Source: Amorphus sp040750475 (GTDB taxonomy: Bacteria > Pseudomonadota > Alphaproteobacteria > Rhizobiales > Amorphaceae). From it: DNA of 64,000 nucleotides. Under the pieces are notes generated by a model. That model worked only from the letters and a program-made list of their open reading frames with translations. It had not been told where the DNA came from and searched no databases. Positions within the stretch are counted from its first letter, which is position 1. Each line of letters opens with the position of its first letter. Location of the stretch: the NCBI RefSeq assembly GCF_040750475.1, contig NZ_JABJVY010000006.1, positions 124,001 through 188,000 on the forward strand, given 5' to 3'. Shown one piece after another: positions 29,030 through 38,050 of this stretch. Made by a program: the position numbers and the translations under genes.

Positions 29030-29959
29030 TCAGTTCGAAAAGTCCAACCCCATCTCGCGGTAGCGCTCGGGATCGTCGGCCCAGCGGCTGCGCACCTTCA
29101 CATACAGGAAGAGATGCACCGGCCGCTCCACCATATGCGCGATTTCGGCGCGCGCGGCCTGGGAGATGGCGCGGATCGTCTGGCCGCCCTGGCCGAGCAC
29201 GATCTTCTTCTGGCTTTCCCGCTCCACGTAGATGGTCTGCTCGATGCGCACGCTGTCGTCGCGCAGCCGCTTCCACTGCTCCGTCTCGACCGTCGAGGCA
29301 TAAGGCAACTCGTCGTGGAGGCGAAGCATCAGCTTTTCGCGGGTGATTTCGGCTGCAAGCATTCGCTCCGGCAGGTCGGAAATCTGATCCTCCGGATAAA
29401 GCCAAGGCCCTTCCGGCATGCGGCGGCACAGCCCCTCTTTCAGCGCTGGAATGCCGCTGCCGGATTGGGCGGAGATCATGAACGTCTCGTCGAACGACGC
29501 GCGCGCGTTAGCCTCTTGCGCCAGCCCCAGGAGATCGGTCTTCGGCACCAGATCGATCTTGTTGAGAATCAGGCATTTCGGACGGCGGATATTCTCCAGC
29601 CCCGCCAGGATCTTTTCCGCCGCTTCGTCGAGGCCGCGCTTAACGTCGATCAACGGACAGACCAGATCGGCATCCTGGGCAGAGCCCCAGGCGGTCTTCA
29701 CCATCGCCCGGTCGAGCCGGCGGCGCGGCGCGAAAATGCCTGGCGTGTCCACCAGGATGACCTGGGTGTCGCCTTCCAGCATGATGCCGCGCACCACCGC
29801 CCGGGTGGTCTGGACCTTGTGGGTGACGATCGAGACCTTCATCCCGACAAGCGCATTGACGAGCGTCGACTTGCCGGCGTTCGGCGCGCCGATCAGCGCG
29901 ACGATGCCGCAGCGGGTCGCCGGCTTCGGTCCGCCCTCAGCTTCGTCCACCGATGTCAT
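29030..29959 (-). CDS. era: Ribosome biogenesis GTPase Era
   Basis: Essential GTPase (309 residues) that assists 16S rRNA 3'-end maturation and 30S assembly. G1 is GAPNAGKST near residues 27-35, G3 is DTPGIF, and G4 is NKID. The C-terminal KH domain from about residue 215 includes YVERESQKKIVLGQGGQTIRAI with the GxxG loop. The start at 29959 lies inside the 3' end of rnc (23-base overlap), so translation is coupled. This reflects the shared role of RNase III and Era in rRNA processing. Confidence 0.96.
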   Translation of the reverse strand: MTSVDEAEGGPKPATRCGIVALIGAPNAGKSTLVNALVGMKVSIVTHKVQTTRAVVRGIMLEGDTQVILVDTPGIFAPRRRLDRAMVKTAWGSAQDADLVCPLIDVKRGLDEAAEKILAGLENIRRPKCLILNKIDLVPKTDLLGLAQEANARASFDETFMISAQSGSGIPALKEGLCRRMPEGPWLYPEDQISDLPERMLAAEITREKLMLRLHDELPYASTVETEQWKRLRDDSVRIEQTIYVERESQKKIVLGQGGQTIRAISQAARAEIAHMVERPVHLFLYVKVRSRWADDPERYREMGLDFSN

Positions 29960-30659
29960 CCCTCCAAACTCCTTCGCGCATCAGGACAGCGCGCGCGGCG
30001 TTCTGTTCCGCCTCGCGTTTCGAACCGCCCTCGCCGACCCCGTCCTCAAGCCCCGCGACCGCCACCTCGACCACGAACCGTGGCTGATGATCCGGCCCGC
30101 TGCGTCCGGCCAGCCGATAAATCGGCGTCGGGCCGCCCCGGCCTTGAATCCATTCCTGCAACGTCGTTTTCGCGTCCCGAATCGGAGTCGCCGCCCGCCG
30201 CATTCGCGGCTCCCAATCGCGCACCACGACGGCGCGCACGGTCTCAAATCCGGCGTCGATAAAAAGCGCGCCCAACACCGCCTCGCAGACATCGGCAAGG
30301 ATCGCCGTCTTACGCCGCCCGCCTGCCTGGGCCTCGCCGGCGCTTAAGTTCAGCGCCCGGTCCAGCCCCCAGTCCTTGGCCACTTCGGCGCAGGTCGCGC
30401 CCTTCACGAGCTGATTGTAGCGCTGGGCGAGCTCGCCTTCTTCCGCCTCCGGATAGGCCTGGTAGATCAGGGCCGCGACCGCCAGGCCGAGCACCCGATC
30501 GCCCAGAAACTCCAGCCGCTGATAGCTGTCGATCGCCTTGGCCGAGGATGTCAGCGCACTGGCGTGGGTCAAGGCGGTCGCGAGAAGCGAGCGATCCTGG
30601 AAGCGATGTCCGAGAACCGCTTCGACCGCGTCGAACGGATCTCCGGCGTGTGCGCTCAT
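29937..30659 (-). CDS. rnc: Ribonuclease III
   Basis: Double-stranded-RNA endonuclease (240 residues). The signature motif is RLEFLGDRVLGLAVAAL, with the acidic catalytic residues, and a second acidic site is in DVCEAVLGALFIDAG. A double-stranded RNA-binding domain is at about residues 165-235 (TTLQEWIQGRGG, SKREAEQNAARAVL). I use the ATG at 30659, which overlaps the lepB stop as ATGA. A longer frame begins inside lepB and is unlikely. Confidence 0.95.
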   Translation of the reverse strand: MSAHAGDPFDAVEAVLGHRFQDRSLLATALTHASALTSSAKAIDSYQRLEFLGDRVLGLAVAALIYQAYPEAEEGELAQRYNQLVKGATCAEVAKDWGLDRALNLSAGEAQAGGRRKTAILADVCEAVLGALFIDAGFETVRAVVVRDWEPRMRRAATPIRDAKTTLQEWIQGRGGPTPIYRLAGRSGPDHQPRFVVEVAVAGLEDGVGEGGSKREAEQNAARAVLMREGVWRDDIGGRS

Positions 30660-31408
30660 AGGGTATTGAAGATCCGACCCCACCGCACGTCCCACGGCCA
30701 GCGCCAGACCTGCCAAACCGGTGCCTCGTCCTTGATGGAGAAGAAGATGATCGAGGCCCGCCCGACAAAATTCTCAAACGGCACGTAGCCGACATAGTTG
30801 AGGACGCGGCTGTCGGCGGAGTTGTCCCGGTTGTCGCCCATCATGAAATAGTGGCCGGGCGGCACTTCGTAGACGCGGGTGTTGTCCCAGAAGCCATGCT
30901 CGTCGGCGTCGAGCACCTCGTAGGAGACGCCGTTCGGCAAGGTCTCGATGTAGCGCGGAATGCGGATCGTCTTGCCGTTCTCGTCGGTGTCGACGAAATC
31001 GCCGATCTTACGCCGCTGCACGGGCTCGCCATTGATGTAGACGGTGCCGTCGGTGACCTGGATCTTATCGCCGGGAAGGCCGATCACCCGCTTGATGAAG
31101 TCGGTCGAATTGTCGGCGGGAAGCTTAAAGACGGCGACATCGCCCCGCTCCGGCGTCGAAGCCAGGACGCGACCGGAAAACGGCGCGATCCCAAACGGAA
31201 ACGAGTAACGGCTGTAGCCGTAGCTGAACTTGTTCACGAACAGGTAGTCGCCGACCAGGAGCGTGTCCATCATCGAGCCCGACGGGATGTTGAAGGGCTG
31301 GAACAGGAACGTTCGAATAACCAGCGCAATCAAAAGCGCCTGAACGACAACCTTCACGGTCTCGTAGAGGCCGCCCTGCTTCGCGGTTTTTTCGCTTGTC
31401 ACGCTCAT
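30656..31408 (-). CDS. lepB: Signal peptidase I
   Basis: Membrane protease that cleaves Sec and Tat signal peptides (250 residues). One N-terminal transmembrane helix (about residues 15-38) is followed by the catalytic serine in FNIPSGSMMDTL and the catalytic lysine in DFIKRVIGLPGDKI, then GDNRDNSADSR. I chose the ATG at 31408 (MSVTSEKTAKQ); the longer frame adds eleven residues with no clear site. It is coupled to rnc by a four-base overlap, the usual alphaproteobacterial arrangement. Confidence 0.96.
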   Translation of the reverse strand: MSVTSEKTAKQGGLYETVKVVVQALLIALVIRTFLFQPFNIPSGSMMDTLLVGDYLFVNKFSYGYSRYSFPFGIAPFSGRVLASTPERGDVAVFKLPADNSTDFIKRVIGLPGDKIQVTDGTVYINGEPVQRRKIGDFVDTDENGKTIRIPRYIETLPNGVSYEVLDADEHGFWDNTRVYEVPPGHYFMMGDNRDNSADSRVLNYVGYVPFENFVGRASIIFFSIKDEAPVWQVWRWPWDVRWGRIFNTL

Positions 31409-31579
31409 CGGGTCCTTGGGTGTGGCTGGGGCCGACCTCAATCCAGGCCGGCACGGTCATTTCAATACTGCAATTTCGGCCGAGCCGATTCGAATTCGAG
31501 CAGGCGTCCCGCCGCGATCCCCACGTCTTGATATCGGGTCGACCGGAGAGGCGCAACGCACCGCTTCGAAACGGGAGCG

Positions 31580-32002
31580 TCAGCGGCCGGCCGGATCATC
31601 GTTCGGCGCCGGCAATGCGGAGATGATGACGAAGGCCTGGGCGAGCGGCCATTCGTCGGTAATGGTCAAATCGATGGTTGCAATGTGGTTCGCGGGGGTC
31701 AGCTGCGCCAACCGGCGGGCGGAGTCGCCATGAAGCTCCATCGTGGGCTTGCCGGTCTTCAGGTTGACCACCCCCATTTCCCGCCATTTCACGCCCATAC
31801 GGATGCCGGTCCCGAGCGCCTTGGAGCAAGCCTCCTTGGCCGCGAACCGCTTGGCATAGGAGGCGGCGCGGTTCGCCCGGCGATCCGAGCGCGCCTGCTC
31901 CACCTCGGTAAAGACGCGCTCCACGAAGCGATCGCCGAACCGCTCAAGCGTCTTCTCGATCCGTCGAATGTCGATCAGGTCGGACCCGATGCCGATGATC
32001 AC
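31580..32002 (-). CDS. acpS: Holo-[acyl-carrier-protein] synthase
   Basis: Phosphopantetheinyl transferase that activates acyl carrier protein. Diagnostic segments are IIGIGSDLIDIRRIEKTLERFGDRF with the Mg-binding Asp, and YAKRFAAKEACSKALGTGI with the second ligand Glu. It starts with a GTG at 32002, whose TGA-overlapping base sequence (GTGA) ties it to the end of pdxJ. The total is 140 residues, slightly longer than the E. coli protein because of a short C-terminal tail. A frame open further upstream is the shadow of pdxJ. Confidence 0.94.
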   Translation of the reverse strand: MIIGIGSDLIDIRRIEKTLERFGDRFVERVFTEVEQARSDRRANRAASYAKRFAAKEACSKALGTGIRMGVKWREMGVVNLKTGKPTMELHGDSARRLAQLTPANHIATIDLTITDEWPLAQAFVIISALPAPNDDPAGR

Positions 32003-32778
32003 GGTCGCTCTCCCGCAGCGGCTTCGGCCCGCGCCGCGTCCATGCGCGCTCGCATTTCTCCGATCGCAGTGGCAAGCCCCACGAACACCGCCTCGCCCAC
32101 CAAGAAGTGACCGATGTTCAATTCCACCACCTGAGGAACGGCGGCAATCGCAGCGACCGTCTCGAAGGAAATCCCATGCCCTGCATGAACCTCCAGGCCG
32201 ATTTCCTCGCCATAGGCGGCGGCTTCGGTCAGGCGGCGCAGTTCGGCCTCGGCCGCCTCGCCATCTCCGGCGGCAACCAGATCGCAGTAGCGGCCGGTAT
32301 GCAGCTCCACGACGGCGGCGCCGAGCTTGCGAGCGACATCGAGCTGACGCGGATCGGGTTCGACGAACAGGGAAACGCGGATGCCGCTGTCGCGCATCAG
32401 CCCGACCGGAACGGCAAGGCGCGCTTCTCCGCCGACCACATCGAGGCCACCCTCCGTGGTGCGTTCGGCCCGATTTTCCGGCACCAGACACACGGCATGG
32501 GGGGCGGTGCGCAGCGCGATCGCGACCATCTCGTCGGTCGCCGCCATTTCCAGATTGAGCGGCCGAGCGATTTCGTGGGCAAGGCGCGCAATATCCGCGT
32601 CGACGATATGGCGACGGTCCTCGCGCAGATGCGCCGTGATGCCGTCGGCGCCGGCATCAATCGCCATTTGCGCGGCCCGGAGCGGGTCGGGATCACGCCC
32701 GCCGCGCGCGTTGCGAAGCGTCGCCACGTGGTCGATGTTGACGCCGAGGCGCAGGGGCCGCACCGTTTCCAAAACCAT
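31999..32778 (-). CDS. pdxJ: Pyridoxine 5'-phosphate synthase
   Basis: TIM-barrel enzyme (259 residues) that makes pyridoxine phosphate from aminoacetone phosphate and deoxyxylulose phosphate. Family features are LRLGVNIDHVATLRNARGG, ITAHLREDRRHI with the catalytic His, VCLVPENRAERTTEGGLDV, and GLEVHAGHGISFE. It overlaps acpS by four bases and lies 7 bases after a DUF2062 gene. This pdxJ-acpS-lepB-rnc-era order is conserved in alphaproteobacteria. Confidence 0.96.
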   Translation of the reverse strand: MVLETVRPLRLGVNIDHVATLRNARGGRDPDPLRAAQMAIDAGADGITAHLREDRRHIVDADIARLAHEIARPLNLEMAATDEMVAIALRTAPHAVCLVPENRAERTTEGGLDVVGGEARLAVPVGLMRDSGIRVSLFVEPDPRQLDVARKLGAAVVELHTGRYCDLVAAGDGEAAEAELRRLTEAAAYGEEIGLEVHAGHGISFETVAAIAAVPQVVELNIGHFLVGEAVFVGLATAIGEMRARMDAARAEAAAGERP

Positions 32779-32785
32779 ATCCGCC

Positions 32786-33373
32786 TTACGACTCCAGGCT
32801 GGTCTTCTGCGCGCGCAGGGTCTCCAGGCGCGCCTGGAACCGGGTGCGCCGGGCGGTCTGGTAGGCAGAGACCACGTAGCGGGTGACGACGTAGCCGATC
32901 GCGCCCACGACCAGGCCCAGCATGGCGCCGCCCACCACCATCGGCACGATTACCGGCCAGATGGATTCAAACGACTTGGCAAACAGCCCCGACGACATAT
33001 CTGCCGCGGCGACCGCGCTGTTTGCCGACGGCAACGGTGTGCCGAGGACCGTGCGCCCGACTTCGAAGGACGCCGCCCAGATCAGCGGGAAAGTCAGCGG
33101 ATTGCCGATTGCCGTTCCGAGCGCGGCGGCGATCAGGTTGCCGGCGATCAGGAACGCGACCACGAAACTCAAAATGAAATGGAAACCGACGAAGGGCGTA
33201 AAGGAGGCGAACATGCCTGCCGCCACCCCTGCCGCGATGGCATGCGGCGAGGCCGACAGCCGCATGACGCGCTTGCGGAAATAGCGCATCGAACGGCCCC
33301 AGGAGCGCCGCGGCCAGAGGGCCACGCGGAGGCGTTCCTTCAATCCCGGTTTTTCGCGGCGACTGAAAATCAT
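32786..33373 (-). CDS. DUF2062 domain-containing membrane protein
   Basis: Inner-membrane protein of 195 residues. It opens with basic residues and the DUF2062 block RYFRKRVMRLSASPHAIAAGVAAGMFASFTPF, followed by four hydrophobic segments, and ends in a basic, arginine-rich cytoplasmic tail. Relatives sit in the same place between pyrE and pdxJ in many alphaproteobacteria. No biochemical function is known. A minor role in envelope or polysaccharide processes has been suggested by annotation only. Confidence 0.88.
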   Translation of the reverse strand: MIFSRREKPGLKERLRVALWPRRSWGRSMRYFRKRVMRLSASPHAIAAGVAAGMFASFTPFVGFHFILSFVVAFLIAGNLIAAALGTAIGNPLTFPLIWAASFEVGRTVLGTPLPSANSAVAAADMSSGLFAKSFESIWPVIVPMVVGGAMLGLVVGAIGYVVTRYVVSAYQTARRTRFQARLETLRAQKTSLES

Positions 33374-33564
33374 GGTCTAAAAACGGCGTGCCCGTCGGCT
33401 GGTTCGGCTGCGCATTCAACTCTAGGCGCAGAGATGTTGATTGTTGTTGAAGGAATCCACAGCATCGTGACCGTCTTCAGGCAAAATTCGCATTTGCCTG
33501 ATTTCAGCCGCCGGCACCGGCCGATCGGAAGATCCGCTCAAGGCAAGTGGCGCGCCCAGCGGCC

Positions 33565-34146
33565 TTACGCAAGTCCCCGGCTTCCGGGCTTCACCGCCGG
33601 CAGCGCCGCAAGCTCTGGCGGAAGCTGGTCGGCGGGATAGGCCGGCACCTTGTAGCCCGCCAGCGCGACCAGCGGCACGCCCACGTCCACCTCGCCGTCG
33701 GAGCGATCCACCAGCACGCCGCAGGCCACCACGTTCGCGCCAAGCTTCTCCACCGCCGCCATGGTCTCGCGGATGGAAAGTCCCGTGGACAGGATGTCTT
33801 CCACGATCATGACGCGCGCGCCTTTCGGAATCTCGAACCGCCGCAAGCGGAACTCTCCGTCCTCGCGCTCCACCCAAACCGCCCGTACGCCGAGATGACG
33901 CGCGGTTTCGTAGCCCGGTACGATACCGCCGACGGCCGGCGAAACGATCAGGTCGATCCCGCCCGGCACCTCCGCGCGCACGCGCTCCGCCAGCGCCTTG
34001 CACAGAATCTCGGTCTTGTCGGGATACTGAAAGACCCGCGCTTTCTGCAGGAAAACCGGGCTATGGAGGCCCGAGGTGAGCACGAAGTGCCCTTCCAGGA
34101 TCGCACCGCACTCACGGAAGATGTCGAGGACCTCGTCGCGGGTCAT
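33565..34146 (-). CDS. pyrE: Orotate phosphoribosyltransferase
   Basis: Pyrimidine biosynthesis enzyme (193 residues from the ATG at 34146) that forms orotidine 5'-phosphate. The PRPP-binding motif is VMIVEDILSTGLSIRE, and the N-terminal block FRECGAILEGHFVLTSGLHSPVFLQKARV is typical of the class with a longer N-terminus. A frame extending to 34218 adds 24 residues with no family match. About 190 bases downstream (33374-33564) hold no gene. It lies directly after the (p)ppGpp synthetase gene, as in many Hyphomicrobiales. Confidence 0.94.
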   Translation of the reverse strand: MTRDEVLDIFRECGAILEGHFVLTSGLHSPVFLQKARVFQYPDKTEILCKALAERVRAEVPGGIDLIVSPAVGGIVPGYETARHLGVRAVWVEREDGEFRLRRFEIPKGARVMIVEDILSTGLSIRETMAAVEKLGANVVACGVLVDRSDGEVDVGVPLVALAGYKVPAYPADQLPPELAALPAVKPGSRGLA

Positions 34147-34284
34147 GCTGAACTGCACCTTTCGGTTCGAAGGAACAAGGCCGGCAGCAGAGCATTGCCG
34201 GTTCGCGTCGCGCGTCACGCTTTCCCACAGATCGCGCGGCCATTCCAGGCCTCAGGCGGCGCGACGGCAGAAGACAGACCGCCG

Positions 34285-36450
34285 CTACCCGCTTACGCGC
34301 TGGATATCGGAAATCACCGGCAGGCCGCGAAGCTGCTGAATGATCCGCGTCAAATGCTTCAGGTCGAAAACTTCCAGATCGATGATCATATCGTGGAAGT
34401 CGTCTCCCCGCTGGATCATCTTGATGTTGTCGATGTTGCCGTCGTTGTCGCTGATGACCTGGGCGATCGACGCCAACGAACCGGGCTCGTTGATCGCCGC
34501 CACAACGATCTGGGTCGGGAAGCGCTGAGGATTGTCCTCGTCGATATCCCAGCGCACATCCAGCCAACGCTCCGACTGGTCGTCGAACTCCTTCAGCGCG
34601 GGCGACTGGATCGGATAGATCGTCACCCCCTCGCCCGGCGTCATGATGCCGACAATCCGATCGCCGGGCACGGCTCCCACGTTCGGGGCGAAGCGAACCG
34701 GAAAATCGCCGCGCAGGCCGCGAATCGGAAGCGAGGACGGCGCCTCCTTGGCCGCCGGCTTGCGCTTGGCGGCTTTCTTCACCGGCTTCGGCTCGCCATC
34801 GACCTCGGCTGTCGGATCCACGGCCTTGACCACTTCGCGCGAGGACAGCTCCCCGCGCCCGACGGCCGCCAAGAGATCCTCCACGCTCGCCTGGCCGAGC
34901 CGATTGACGGCGAGATTCAACTGCTCCGGCGTCACGGTGCGCGCCAGGCGCTGGAAGGCGCGTTCCACGATGTGGCGACCGAGCCCGGAATATTGCTGGC
35001 GTGAGGCTTCACGGGTGGCGCGCCGGATCGCCGCGCGCGCCTTGCCGGTCACCGCGAGGGATTCCCACGCAGCGGTCGGCCGCTGGGCCTTGGAGCGGAT
35101 GATCTCGACCTCGTCGCCATTCTTCAGCTCGGTCATGATCGGCATGATCTGACCATTGATCTTGCATCCCACACAGGTGTTGCCGACGTCGGTATGCACG
35201 GCATAGGCGAAGTCGATGGCCGTTGCCCCGCGGGGCAACGCGATCAGGCGGCCTTTCGGCGTGAAGCAGAACACCTGGTCGTGGAATAGCTCCAGCTTGG
35301 TGTTTTCGAGGAATTCTTCCGGGCTGTCGCCTTCCGACAGAAGATCGATGGTGTGGCGCAGCCACTCGTAGGCGCGGCTGTCGGCGGTCAGCCGGGCGAT
35401 GTTGCGCCCACCGCCTTCCCGGTCGGTGTATAGGGCGTGCGCGGCGATACCGTATTCGGCCACCCGGTGCATAGCGTGGGTGCGGATCTGGAGTTCAGCG
35501 CGCTGACGGCTCGGCCCCACCACGGTGGTGTGAAGCGAGCGATAGTCGTTCTGCTTCGGGGTGGAGATATAGTCCTTGAACCGGCCCGGCACCCCCGGCC
35601 AGGTGGTGTGGACGATCCCGAGCACGCGGTAGCATTGGGTAACGTCGTCGACGATGACGCGAAAGCCGTAGAGATCGGAAAGCTGCTCGAAGCTGACCGA
35701 CTTGCGCTGCATCTTACGGAAGATCGAATAGGGTCGCTTCTCCCGGCCGGCCACGATGGCGGCGATCCCCTCTTCCGCCAACCGCTCGGTCAGGTCTTCC
35801 TCGATCTCCTGGATCAGACCGCTGTTGCGCCCGCGCATGCTTTCCAGCCGGGCGGAAATCGCAGCGCTCGCTTCCTGATTGAGCACCTTGAAGGCGAGGT
35901 CCTCCAGCTCTTCGCGGATTTCCTGCATACCCATGCGTCCGGCGAGCGGGGCATAGATCTCCATGGTCTCTTCCGCGACCGCGATGCGCTTGTGCGGCGG
36001 CACGTAGCGGATCGTGCGCATGTTGTGCAGCCGATCCGCGAGCTTGACCAGAAGCACCCGCACGTCGTCGGCGATCGCCAGCAGCAGTTTGCGGAAATTC
36101 TCCGCCTGCTTGGCCTTGCTCGACACCAGGTCGAGGCGTTTGATCTTGGTCAGGCCCTCGACGAGCTTGCCGATCTCCGCACCGAACATCTCGTCGATCT
36201 CGGCACGGGTGGCATCAGTGTCTTCGATGGTGTCGTGCAGGAGCGCGACCGCGATGGTCGCATCGTCGAGCCGGAGATCGGTCAGGATCGCAGCGACTTC
36301 CAGAGGATGGGAGAAGTACGGATCGCCCGAGGCACGCGTCTGACTGCCATGCTTGTGCATGGCATAGACATAGGCCTTGTTGAGAAGCCCCTCGTCGGCG
36401 GCTGGATTGTACCGGCTCACGCGCTCGACGAGTTCGTATTGTCGCATCAT
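34285..36450 (-). CDS. rsh: Bifunctional (p)ppGpp synthetase/hydrolase (Rel/SpoT)
   Basis: Stringent-response enzyme (about 721 residues). An intact HD hydrolase domain is present (ALLHDTIEDTDATR, KLADRLHNMRTI), then the synthetase domain (QLSDLYGFRVIVDDVTQCY, FKDYISTPKQNDYRSLHTTV), a TGS domain (FCFTPKGRLIALPRGATAIDFAYAVHTDVG) and a C-terminal ACT domain (AINEPGSLASIAQVI). All catalytic hallmarks of both activities are there, so it should be the single long RSH common in alphaproteobacteria. A KKAAKRKPAAKEAP-type basic linker occurs near residue 560. I start at the first of two adjacent ATG codons. Confidence 0.96.
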   Translation of the reverse strand: MMRQYELVERVSRYNPAADEGLLNKAYVYAMHKHGSQTRASGDPYFSHPLEVAAILTDLRLDDATIAVALLHDTIEDTDATRAEIDEMFGAEIGKLVEGLTKIKRLDLVSSKAKQAENFRKLLLAIADDVRVLLVKLADRLHNMRTIRYVPPHKRIAVAEETMEIYAPLAGRMGMQEIREELEDLAFKVLNQEASAAISARLESMRGRNSGLIQEIEEDLTERLAEEGIAAIVAGREKRPYSIFRKMQRKSVSFEQLSDLYGFRVIVDDVTQCYRVLGIVHTTWPGVPGRFKDYISTPKQNDYRSLHTTVVGPSRQRAELQIRTHAMHRVAEYGIAAHALYTDREGGGRNIARLTADSRAYEWLRHTIDLLSEGDSPEEFLENTKLELFHDQVFCFTPKGRLIALPRGATAIDFAYAVHTDVGNTCVGCKINGQIMPIMTELKNGDEVEIIRSKAQRPTAAWESLAVTGKARAAIRRATREASRQQYSGLGRHIVERAFQRLARTVTPEQLNLAVNRLGQASVEDLLAAVGRGELSSREVVKAVDPTAEVDGEPKPVKKAAKRKPAAKEAPSSLPIRGLRGDFPVRFAPNVGAVPGDRIVGIMTPGEGVTIYPIQSPALKEFDDQSERWLDVRWDIDEDNPQRFPTQIVVAAINEPGSLASIAQVISDNDGNIDNIKMIQRGDDFHDMIIDLEVFDLKHLTRIIQQLRGLPVISDIQRVSG

Positions 36451-36722
36451 GGGTGGCCGCACGCCCCGAACATCGACGGGGCTGGGAGCCGCGAGAGCCC
36501 TAAGCGCTCCTCACAGCCGCCAGAACTGAAGGGCCACCGGCCGCGCACGGCGATGGCCCGTTCCCGATCGATCCTGGATCTTGAGAACGTCGCGCAATCC
36601 CGGGCTGGGTGCGCGAAACGCTCCGGAACCCGGCGGCCCCCCGACGGCCGTCCGGGCAGTCTGATCGATGGCAGGTCGAAGACGGGGCGACGGCAGAGGT
36701 CGCCCCCGTCGTTCCGCTCGCC

Positions 36723-37109
36723 TTAGAGGTCGTCGCTCTTGTCGGGCGGCACCATGCCTTCCAGACCCTTCAGGAGCTCTTCCTCGCTCATCCGGTTGAA
36801 CGTCAGGTCGACCTCGTCCTCGCTCGCGCCGCCGGCGTCGGCTGCGATCATCGGCACGGCTTCGGCCTCCGGCTCGTCGACCTCGACATATTTCTGCAGC
36901 GAATGAATCAGCTCTTCCTTGAGAACGCCGGTGTTCACGGTCTCGTCCGCGATCTCGCGAAGCGCCACGACCGGGTTCTTGTCGTTGTCGCGATCGACCG
37001 AAATCGGCGAACCGCTGGAAATCATCCGCGCCCGATGGCTTGCGAGCAAAACCAGCTCGAACCGGTTATCGACCTTGTCGATACAATCTTCGACCGTCAC
37101 GCGGGCCAT
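36723..37109 (-). CDS. rpoZ: RNA polymerase omega subunit
   Basis: Small RNA polymerase subunit (128 residues) that stabilises the beta-prime subunit. The N-terminal MARVTVEDCIDKVDNRFELVLLASHRARMISSG and NPVVALREIADETV are the family core. The acidic C-terminal extension is typical of alphaproteobacteria. A gap of about 270 bases without a gene separates it from rsh. In E. coli rpoZ also precedes spoT, and omega forms part of a ppGpp site on RNA polymerase. Confidence 0.96.
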   Translation of the reverse strand: MARVTVEDCIDKVDNRFELVLLASHRARMISSGSPISVDRDNDKNPVVALREIADETVNTGVLKEELIHSLQKYVEVDEPEAEAVPMIAADAGGASEDEVDLTFNRMSEEELLKGLEGMVPPDKSDDL

Positions 37110-37446
37110 GGGACACTACTCCTATTCCGTCCGGGGAAACCGATGGAAATATCAGCTTGCGTGGTTCAATTGCAAGATGAGGAAGTAGCGTTTTCGGAAC
37201 GTCGACCCCACATACGTTGACCCGCCCCTCTTGGGGGATAATTCGGGCATCGTCTTGCAGATGATTTTCAAGTGGAATATGTCACGAAAAATACAGGTTC
37301 GATTCGAACGCGTCGGCCTCTTTTCATTATTTTAGCCGCCGCTCAAAAGCAGGCCGGCGGACATCGGACCTGCATTTTTATCCGCTCCTGCATTTCAACG
37401 TAGAGTACTGCGCCCGGTTTCCGCGTACATATAGAAAGCGTTTCCC
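37110..37446. promoter_or_regulatory. Divergent, AT-richer promoter region between rpoZ and the NYN gene
   Basis: A 337-base gene-free stretch noticeably richer in A and T than its surroundings. On the plus strand, TTGCAG at 37255-37260 and TATGTC at 37278-37283 are 17 bases apart and could be a sigma-70-type promoter with a long leader for the downstream gene. On the minus strand, TTGCAA and TATTTC upstream of rpoZ are 18 bases apart. Both are suggestions from spacing alone. Confidence 0.4.
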
Positions 37447-38046
37447 ATGTTTGACGATCGCGAGCGTATCGCGCTGTTTATCGACGGCGCCAATCTTTAT
37501 TCAACCGCCAAAGCGCTTGGCTTCGACATTGATTACCGCCGCCTTCTGAAAGAATTCAACTCCAAAGGCTTTCTACTTCGGGCGTATTATTACACCGCGA
37601 TGATTGAAGACCAGGAGTATTCGACGCTCCGGCCGCTGGTCGACTGGCTGGACTACAACGGATACAACGTCGTCACCAAGCCGCTCAAAGAGTTCTACGA
37701 CCAGAACGGACGGCGCAAGGTGAAGGGCAACATGGACATCGAGCTCGTCGTGGATGCCATGGAGATGGCCGAGCATGTCGACCATGTCGTCCTGTTTTCC
37801 GGCGACGGCGACTTCCGCCGCCTGGTCGAGGCGATCCAGCGACGCGGCCGCAAGGTGTCGGTGGTCTCGACACTGCAGACCCAGCCGCCGATGATCGCCG
37901 ACGATTTGCGCCGTCAGGCCGACCATTTCCTCGACCTGGTCGACCTGGAAGCCAAAGTGGGCCGCGACCCGGCCGAGCGCGCCGCGCGCGCCGCCGAACG
38001 GGCCGATCGCCACCCCCGCGAAACGGCCGATCAGGACGATCTGTAA
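37447..38046 (+). CDS. NYN domain (LabA/DUF88-type) protein
   Basis: PIN-like NYN-domain protein of 199 residues. The family's acidic residues are visible in ALFIDGANLYSTAKALG (first Asp), VKGNMDIELVVDAMEMA (second and third), and VVLFSGDGDFRRLVEAI with GSD-like triad, so a metal-dependent nuclease active site could form. The C-terminal 30 residues are charged and low in complexity (AERAARAAERADRHPRE). The gene is followed after four bases by a uracil-DNA glycosylase gene, suggesting an operon concerned with nucleic acids. RNA or DNA target unknown. Confidence 0.9.
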   Translation: MFDDRERIALFIDGANLYSTAKALGFDIDYRRLLKEFNSKGFLLRAYYYTAMIEDQEYSTLRPLVDWLDYNGYNVVTKPLKEFYDQNGRRKVKGNMDIELVVDAMEMAEHVDHVVLFSGDGDFRRLVEAIQRRGRKVSVVSTLQTQPPMIADDLRRQADHFLDLVDLEAKVGRDPAERAARAAERADRHPRETADQDDL

Positions 38047-38050
38047 GGCT

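Noticed and set aside
28847..30262. Long frame containing MDSRFRGNE-like peptides near the repeat
   Set aside because: The peptide is translation of a palindromic repeat and the rest is antisense to era and rnc.
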